From assembly GCA_023053575.1 (NCBI GenBank), contig JAKZAP010000013.1:2862001-2926000 (forward strand): a DNA stretch of 64,000 bases, in the 5' to 3' direction. The translations under genes and the position numbers were made by a program. How positions within the stretch are numbered: position 1 is the stretch's first letter; each line of letters opens with the position of its first letter. Below, piece after piece: positions 52,001 to 61,000 of this stretch. Below the pieces are notes generated by a model. That model did no database searches. It was not told where the DNA came from and saw only the letters and a program-made list of their open reading frames with translations. This DNA comes from Branchinecta lynchi. Taxonomy: Eukaryota > Arthropoda > Branchiopoda > Anostraca > Branchinectidae.

Positions 52001-55000
52001 CTTCCAACGGACTTATGATCCCTGAATTCTAGTTGTAATTCTAGTTGATCCCCAAAGGGATCTAGGTGCCCTAGATGGTGATAAAGAACCCGAAGAGAAT
52101 TAACAGTCAAAGACTGCACACAAGAGTAGAGGGATTGGGAAGCCGGAATCTATGCATAACTTCGGAACGGGTAATCGGACGTGCATGAAACTTGACATGT
52201 GTCAAGAACAAGTGTCTCAGATGTTCGCTTTCAAGTCAGGACCAAATCCGATAACTGGAGGGGGGATGGAGGGGGCACCAGAAATCTCGTGAAAAGTTTA
52301 AGAGTCGAGCTAGGGCTTGGAATAGGACTTGGTTGGAAAAACAAGCGTAAACACTAAATGAATGAATGAATGAATATTTTTATTTACCCACTTCTATAAA
52401 ATAGAAATAGTGGAGTACATAAAGAAAAGAAAGAAACACAACTTAAATTTGGATACAACTTTACACATCAAACAGAATACAGTTCAAACAAACGGACAAG
52501 ACCGTGATGCGGAGAAAACGCGGCGACCGACAGATTCCTATGCAGCTCGTCAAGTTTAACAGTTACATTACTGAAAATTTAGTTATCATTTTTTCGATTT
52601 TTATACCAAATTGGCAAGTAGAGGAGGCATTTACAGTAGCGGAAGTCTGCCATTCGAATAGCTGCTACATCCTTTTCTTCAGCAGGGGGTAGAGTCCCGA
52701 AAGGTAAAGGACCGAGTGGTCGCTATGGAGAGAGAAAAGAGATAGGTTTATTTAAACAACATCGTAGCTGACGGCTAATTTGCGTTGCTTCACTATACTA
52801 AATAACCAACTAACACAAAAAATAAAAAAAAGAGAAAATATCACTTGACTTTGTTTCAGGCTTTGTTTGTGTTCAGGCTTTGTAAGTGGTGTAGAGCTTA
52901 GCAAGAGCTCTGTGGTTATATTTTCCGATGTTGGCAACGATTTTTGCATATCCAGACTGAATTTTGTTTTTAGTGCCAAGAACTGCTTGCTGTCGAAAAT
53001 TTGACATTTTTTCTGTAATAGAAATACCGAGCCAACGGATTTTGTATACACAAGTGATGGAAAAATTAAAATAGTTTAGGAGTTTATTTTTAGAAGAAGA
53101 CGAATTAAAAGGGAGAAATTCACATTTATCAACGTTTAGAGACAGGCCGATTTGAGAGAAAGACAATGAAACTGTTGAAACCATCCGAGAAAGAGTGAGT
53201 TTAGATCTTGAAATTAGCAACAAATCGTCAGCATATGCAATGTATGAAATATCAGAAAAAAACATGAAACAGGTTGATGTTATATTTGACAGGATATGGG
53301 AAATGCAAATTTTGAAAATACTCGGAGAGAGTACACCCCCCTGCCGGACACCCCGACGTACTGGAACAGTAGGGGGTGACCCAGAGCATTTCGTTTTGAG
53401 ATACGAATTTGTGTACCAAAACCGAAGTACGGATATAACAGACAGATTGACTCCCTTTGAATGCAGAGCAAAGAAGGCTTGACTATGAACAACAGAATCA
53501 AAAGCCTTAGACAGGTCAAGCGCACAAATACATAGTTTATGCCCCTTTTTAGAAGCATCTTTGAGGATAGTAGCAAGAGCACGGTGAGCGTGTTGGCAAC
53601 TAATTCCTGGTTAGAAACCGAATTGATTTTCCCCGAAATTAATAATTGTAGTCAGATATGGCAAAAGAACATATTCAAACACTTTACTGAGATTACAAGC
53701 AACAGTTATGGGACGGTACGAAGCAGTACCAAAAGGCGATTTACCTCGTTTTAAAACTGAAGTGACTGTGCCACAAAGGCAGCTGTCGGGTAGCAAAGAA
53801 TTACATATACACATTTGGAAAAGCAATTGTAAATGCTGGTGAAGAGCTGTACAATCCGACTGTAGGTGGTGCGATGCAATACCGTCAATATCAACGGAAC
53901 AAGACTTCATTTTTTTCAGAGAACTAGACATCGCACTCAGATTAACCAGTATAATGCGTGACTTGACTAGCTGTGGGGGCAGAACTCGATTAAGAAGTTT
54001 CTGGTAATGTGCATGCACCTGGAAATGCATTACAGAAACTCGTCAGTTTGGAAAAATGGTTATGTGACACCTATTCCGAAGAAAGATTCCCTAATGACTT
54101 TACTGGTGTGCACCCAATTACTATGACCCCTGTTTTTAGTAAAGCTTACGAACAGTTCCTTTCATCATGGTTAAAAGAAACAATTTTGAGACTTGTTGAC
54201 CCGAAGCAGTTTGGTAACCTGCCAAAAACATCAACAGCACATTACTTAGTTAGCTTGCTAGATACAATACTTAAGAATTTGGATAATCCAAATATATAGA
54301 TTAAGTTAATCTATATATTTTACCTATGACCTAAAAAAAAGTGTTTGATTTAATTAACCACAGCAAGCTCATTGCCAAACTCCTATATAAATTAAAAATT
54401 GAGCCGTTTCTGGTACGAATTGTTGCACTATTTCTGTCAAACCGAACACAACAAACTAAGTACAAAACGTTATTTTCAGATATTTTACCTATTTTTTGCG
54501 GTGTACCCCACTGTTGGTACCGCTTCTTTTTTGGTTATGGTCAATGAGCTCGCTCAGTCTTTCGCAGATAGGTGGAAATTCGTGGACGACCTGTCGCTGC
54601 TTGTAGTGTGCAGAAGAAATATTAAAAGCAGTGCCAAGGTTATCATCGATGATATCTGTGACGAGGCAGCTATGGATGACATGGTCGTCAACATGGATAA
54701 ATCGTTGGTTCTAACTATATCATTTTTAAAAAGCATGCCGGACTTTTACCCTCGGACATGGATCACGTGTGGTGAAGTGTAAGAAACGCCTTTTCGCAAG
54801 ATTTGATAATCCGGAAGGCAATTAAGAAACAGTTCACTGCGACTAGATGGTCTTTTGATATCACAGTTTATGTCTCCAACTAAAACAAAATTAAGACCAG
54901 CATTTGATATTCTTCCCATGAGAAACTTCAGGTTGTTGCAGACCTTCGCGTACTTGTTTAGGGACAGTGTTGTTCGGTTTCACATGGTAGATATGCATTG

Positions 55001-58000
55001 ACGATCACAATATCTGCAATACGCACCGCCAAAAAATTATCGTCAGAATGGAAAAGCACAGGGCTGATTGAGCGTGAACCCAGTGGTGAGTTTGAACTAC
55101 GCTTTACTATACAGGCAAGGCCACCGGAGGGCCGGCCAAAAGTGGATTTGGCATTAACAAGGAACGTCACGTGAGCAGGACTACGGCACAGGAAGTTAGA
55201 GCTAATAGCAGTCAGTAGATGCTCCTGTAGACAGACCACATCGTAATCACGGATAAGTTCATCGATTACAGGATCTTTGTTTTTCGTGCCGTTAATACGA
55301 TACTCAGTACCGTTAATACGATACTGACAAAACAAGACCGAATCTTGTCACAATGGGAGGAGTTTGAGAGGTTTTCCCGGAATTCCGGTGATCGCGAGTT
55401 AGGGTACTTCAAGATGTGCTAGAACGATGAAACTTGACGACATATTTGGGAATCAACCAGATTGACTTGAAAATAGTCCCGTCCGCAATGTGATCACCGT
55501 GTGTGGGGGGGGGGGAGTAGAGGGATGGGGAATCCGCGGAATCTAGTGACATGCTGAACTTTGGAACGGGTGATCGGACGTGCATGAAAACGTGACAAGT
55601 GCCGCAGTTGTTCAGTTTCAAGTCCGGACCGGGTCTGGTCACTGGGGGGGGGGGGGGGGGGGAAGACCATACAATGAAGGGCAGTACGCTCTGGGAAAGA
55701 AAACTCCTTTTTAGGAGATTCCGATGTTATAATTAATCGTCTCGAATCTTTCCGACAGCTCTCCTAGGAGGGAGACAGCTATCAAAACAACATGTTCGGG
55801 TCGATTTCAACATTTTCTGGAATATACTGTGTTTGTAAATACTGAAATGCTTGTTAGAGGCTTTCACAGTACTGTATAGCGAATTCCAGCCATGATTCTT
55901 CTTTCCACTAAAACAATGAAGTTCAATTTCCAGCATGATCGGCTTGAGCTTGAAGAGGACTCTTGCCAATAAGGGCCGAAATATCGCTCTCGCTCATATA
56001 CAATTCAGCTGATGCATCCGTCTGGCACTGTTAGCAACTATTAAAACTCTGATTTCTTTTTAGATTCACAAGCAATTTGTCGCCAGTCTGGAATCTTCTA
56101 GAGCCGCTGTCCATGTTATCTTCAGTGAAGAATTTGGTTTCTTAAAAACTAGCGAAAAACGCACTATTTCCGGGTTCGACCTTACCGGTGGCCTTACCAA
56201 CAAGCTAGCAGCTGCATCGTTGAAAGTTCCTAACCACGAACAGTTACTAAGGAAAGAAGCAGGGATGTGCGCAGATATAGCATTCCGTACTAATGGTAAG
56301 CCATTCCCCGACTTGTTAAAAAAACGGCCCACTCCAAAATTCTATTTTTAAATTCTATTTTTATTTTTTTATCTATTTTTGGAGTGGGCAGTTTTCTGGG
56401 TGAAAGCTTCTGCGCTTTCCCAGACGGATGGTAAATTGTAAATATACACAGAACTCAGAATTGTAAATAATCACAGATTTGTACATATACACTTTTAACA
56501 CGCACATTTTATCTTTCGTTATTTTATTTTTATCTGCATGTCGTTCAGTCCGCACCGTTCTTCTGGTCTTTGGTCACATGTCGTCGTATTGTCTGTTGGT
56601 TCCGCATCGTTTTCTGTTGTGATTGTGGTGGATTTTGTGATTTAGTTTCTGTTCTTTTTGCTGAGAACAATTAGGTATAATAACCGGGATACGCTAGTTA
56701 TATAGAATCCCGAACATGCTATTGGCCTAAACTTATTCGTTATAATAAGTGGAATTCGGTAATTTATTCGTTATAATTGCCAGGATTCGGAAGTTACCAC
56801 GAACCTCGAAACTCAGAAGAGGTCGAGTTAAGTACTGGTCGCAGACAAAAGGGATGATCTATGATATCATCGATAGTCCTTACTTTTATTTTGGATTCCA
56901 GAAAGAATATCTATTCATAAATATTTCGAGAATTCCGCCTGCAGAGCTTTTCGTAATATTCTCTATTTTGTGTAACGTCGCGTCATTTGAAGGGGGTTTC
57001 AAGCCAGTTTCAGGATTGAGATTTCGAAACGTTAAAAGCTAGAATTGGATGGAAATTAAGATTAAAATTAAAAGCAACAAAAAATTTCGCCTGCGGCGCT
57101 CACTTTATGTGATTATGGGTAGTATATTGACTAGACTACAGTTACTGCTACTGCCGGAACGTCGCTTCATCCGGTTTCTGGAACTTCTTGGAGTCTCGGC
57201 GTTTAATCAACGGTAAATGATAGAATTTGTACGAGAAGCAGTTAGTTTTAGCCTAGGCTACAGCAAAAAAATTAATTTCGAAAATTTTCGCCTTCGGCGC
57301 TCGATTTAATTTTCTATTGGCTATAAGAAGTGAAGCTGTTATTGCAATCACGCTCAGCAGTATATTCTCCATGTGGCCTTCGCGAGAACGCTGCCTAATA
57401 GTTGGCTTATCTTCTTTCATGCTGCCCTTTATTGTTACTCTTCCTCCGTAGTCGTCTCTGTTCCATAATTTAAAGCTCAAATTCTTAGTTCTAGGATTCG
57501 GTAAAAATTTTGAAAGATTCGGTAAAATTTTTGCTCTGCACCCCCCCCCCCCCCACCGAAAATGCACTTGCGACGCCCTGCGACCAATGCCTAATATGTC
57601 TCGGTTTTAATTAGTGTGTTAGTTTCATGCCAGCATTTATCTCTGCCTTCTATGCTAATTGCATGTGTTACATATGACTATTTCCATTTTTAGCTGAAAA
57701 CTACTTCGCTCAAACGATTTATATATATATTTTATTTATTTATTTATCTATTTCCCTCAGAACTGAGGAGTACAAAATATAATGTATAAAACAGAACCAT
57801 GCCTAATAGTTATGAATAAATAGTGGAACTATGCCTAATAGTTCAAAATATAATTGCATATTTTACATATGACTATTTCCAATTGGACATAATGGACATT
57901 CTATGTCCATTCAGTGACATAGAATTACTATAAGAAATACGCACCATTTCGACAACTAAATTAGAATTGTTCACTTACTATATTATTCACTTGTTAAAAA

Positions 58001-61000
58001 AATGGGTACAGGTTGTGAGATTTGAAGGGCTAACGAAGCTTTAATTGAATGCGATTTATTTAACTCTTTTTCAGGAACAATTTTTACATCTCAGCGCCTG
58101 TTCGATCTGAAATCAGAGGGAAAGCGCCCCATCGCTGCATTCGCGCGCCAGGTGGCTCTGAGAGCGGAAGCTGAGCCCTGTATGGCTTGCCGCTGCACGC
58201 AGCTGGGAACCAATCTTGAAACTGGCCTTGTGTGTGAGCCATGTGGAAACTCGAACAAGGTATGGAACGTTATCTAAAGGCATTTTTCCGCGATTCCATA
58301 TAGGTCTTATGGCTTGGTTTTGGCTTGAAAAGAGTGTTTCCGCGGTCGATTGTGTGGCCCACAAGTTTGTTTTCGTGACCCACAAGATTTGTGTTGCTGG
58401 CTTTGTGGCTCATATTTAACAAAGAACTGTCGAGGTGATTTTCGATTTTGCGGCAAAATTAAGACTGAATATTAAAATTAAATACTTTAATGAGGATACA
58501 TACATATTACAAAAAATAGTAAGACGTAAGCCTGAAGTTTTATTTATTGAGATCTTATCTGAATTTTATTTTTATTTTCAGACATTTGAAATAACCGCAA
58601 AAGGAACAAGACCTAAGGTTCGATGGGATCCCAAAAATCTAGTATTTGATCCAGACAACTGGGTCTTGTCTTCGCCAGGCTAATCACCTGAGGAAACCAA
58701 CTTCAGATATTTTCTATCAGACATACCTATTTTGACGATACTGACCGAAACTTCCTGCTTTACTTCTGCCAAATTTCCGGTTTCGGCCGGATTCCGAGCG
58801 AACTACTAGTCTAGCAAAAAAAAACAACTCAGAAATGACTTCAACGTATCTCCTTATGAAGTTGATTAGATGTCCTAAAGGACATCTAATCAACTTCAGA
58901 TAAAACTTTTTCTTACAACAAATTTCCGGTTTCAACCTGATTACGGACGAACTATATGTCCGGGTGAAAAATGATTGTCATATACAGACTCAGCGTTTCT
59001 TCTTAACTCTAACATTCTAACTCTTACATCTAATCAACTTCAGTTAAAACTTTTGCTTTTAACGAATTTTCCGGTTTTGGCCAGATTCCGGGCGAACTAT
59101 TTGTCCGGGTAGAAAATACTTTTCATATAAGTGTTCAGCATGCCTTCTTACTCTTAAATCTGTCATCTAATCAACTTCAAATAAGACTTTAAATTTTAAC
59201 CAACTTTCCGGTTTTTGCCGGATTCCGGACGAACAACTTGTCAGACGAGAAAATGGTTTTCATCATCGTGTTCATCATGTTTTCTTACCCCTAAATCTAA
59301 TATTTAATCAACTTCAAATGAAACTTTTCCTTTTAACCAACTTTCCGGTTTTTGCCGGATTCGAGGCGAACTACTTGTCGGACGAGAAAATATTTTGCAT
59401 ATTCGTCAGCAATTCTTCTTACACCATGATCGACTATCACATTAGCTGTTAAAAAATATTTGTTTGTTTCTTAATTTGAACCCCCTCTCCCATCCCTAAA
59501 TGTAGGACTACAGAGCCCATCTACGAACTTGACCTTACACTTGACCCAAAGAATCTTCACACCAAGTTTCGTCAAAATATCTCATTCCCTTCGAGAATTA
59601 TCGTGCTGATAGACGGACGGACGGACAACTTTTGCGATGTCATAGGTATCCCTCCACTTACGTTTTGGGATCCCAAAAACAGAGAAAACGACATCTCCAC
59701 TACTTTCAACTTGCTTGTCGCTATTAGAAATAAAAAGAAATAATATTCGCACCACATATTCAAATAATTCACATATTGAACTACAAAATCCGTGTTTTTT
59801 CTTTCTGGGATCCCAAAACGTAAGTAGACGGATAGCTATGACATCCCAAAGTTGCCCGTCTGTCCGTCCATCCATCCGTCCAAATCTCGAAGAGAATGAG
59901 ATATTTTGATGAAACTTGGTGTGAGGACACTTCGAGTCAAGGGAAAGGTCGGGTTCGTAGATGGGCTCGATAGCTATATATTTAGGGGAGGGGGAGGGGT
60001 GTCAAATTAAGGGGCGAAACAAATATTTTTTAAAGCTAATGAGATAGTAGATTACGGGGTAAGACGACATGCTGAACACAAATATGGAAACTATATATGG
60101 AAAAATATGGAAAAATCTGTTAAAAGTAAAAGTTTTATATGTATTTCATTAGGTGTTCTATTTACGGGTAAGAAGATATGCTGAATTCGTGTATGGCAAT
60201 CATTTTATACCTGGACACATTTCACTACAAATCCTGCTGAAATCGGAAAATGTGTTAAAAGTTGAAGTTTTATCTGAAGTTGATTAGAGGTTCGACATGG
60301 GGGTATGGAGATACGCTGAATCTGTTTTTGAACTTCAATTTTTTGCAAGACAAGTAGTTCGCCCTGAATCCGGCTGAAACTGGAAATTTGGCAGAAGTAA
60401 GGCAGGAACTTTCGTTAAAGTAGACATGACGCAGGCTATAGGGGTAAACTCGCATGTTGAATCCATATTTGAACTTCGTCTTCTCCGATGATTACCACTG
60501 GACCTCTACAAGACCCGATTGTCTGTAAGTAATAAATTTTTGTGATCCCATCGAAACCTTTGGTCTTGTTCCTACCTCTAGTCATCCTTTCGTAAACCAG
60601 TCGCTGGTAGTCCTTCCTAAGGAAGAAATATGTTAATGTTTTAACTGGTTCTAATCGAGTCCGTGTGTCTTTAAAATGCCTGTAATACACTGGATGCTTC
60701 GGGCCTTTCATCCATTGTCTTGCTTTTGTTTGCGGTTGCTATTGTACTGTAGTTGGTTTGCTGTTATAGGAAACAGTCGCTTCAAAAGACCACAAAGTGG
60801 GTTTTTACACATTCGGCGTCTAAATATTGCCAGGGAAAAGTACGCTTCGCTGTGTCTAAGCGAAATCGGAGAGTATGACAGACGGGGGGCGGGTTCGCCC
60901 GAATTTTGTGTCCATAAGTGCATTTTCTCTCACTCCATTGTCTTTATACTCCTTGATACAAACACCGGAAATGACTGGATAACTCTGAACTAAACTGATT

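Noticed and set aside
58770..59420. CRISPR-like regularly spaced repeats
   Set aside because: Units are 125-140 bp, diverged and contiguous, with no short repeat/spacer structure; a satellite inside a transposable element.
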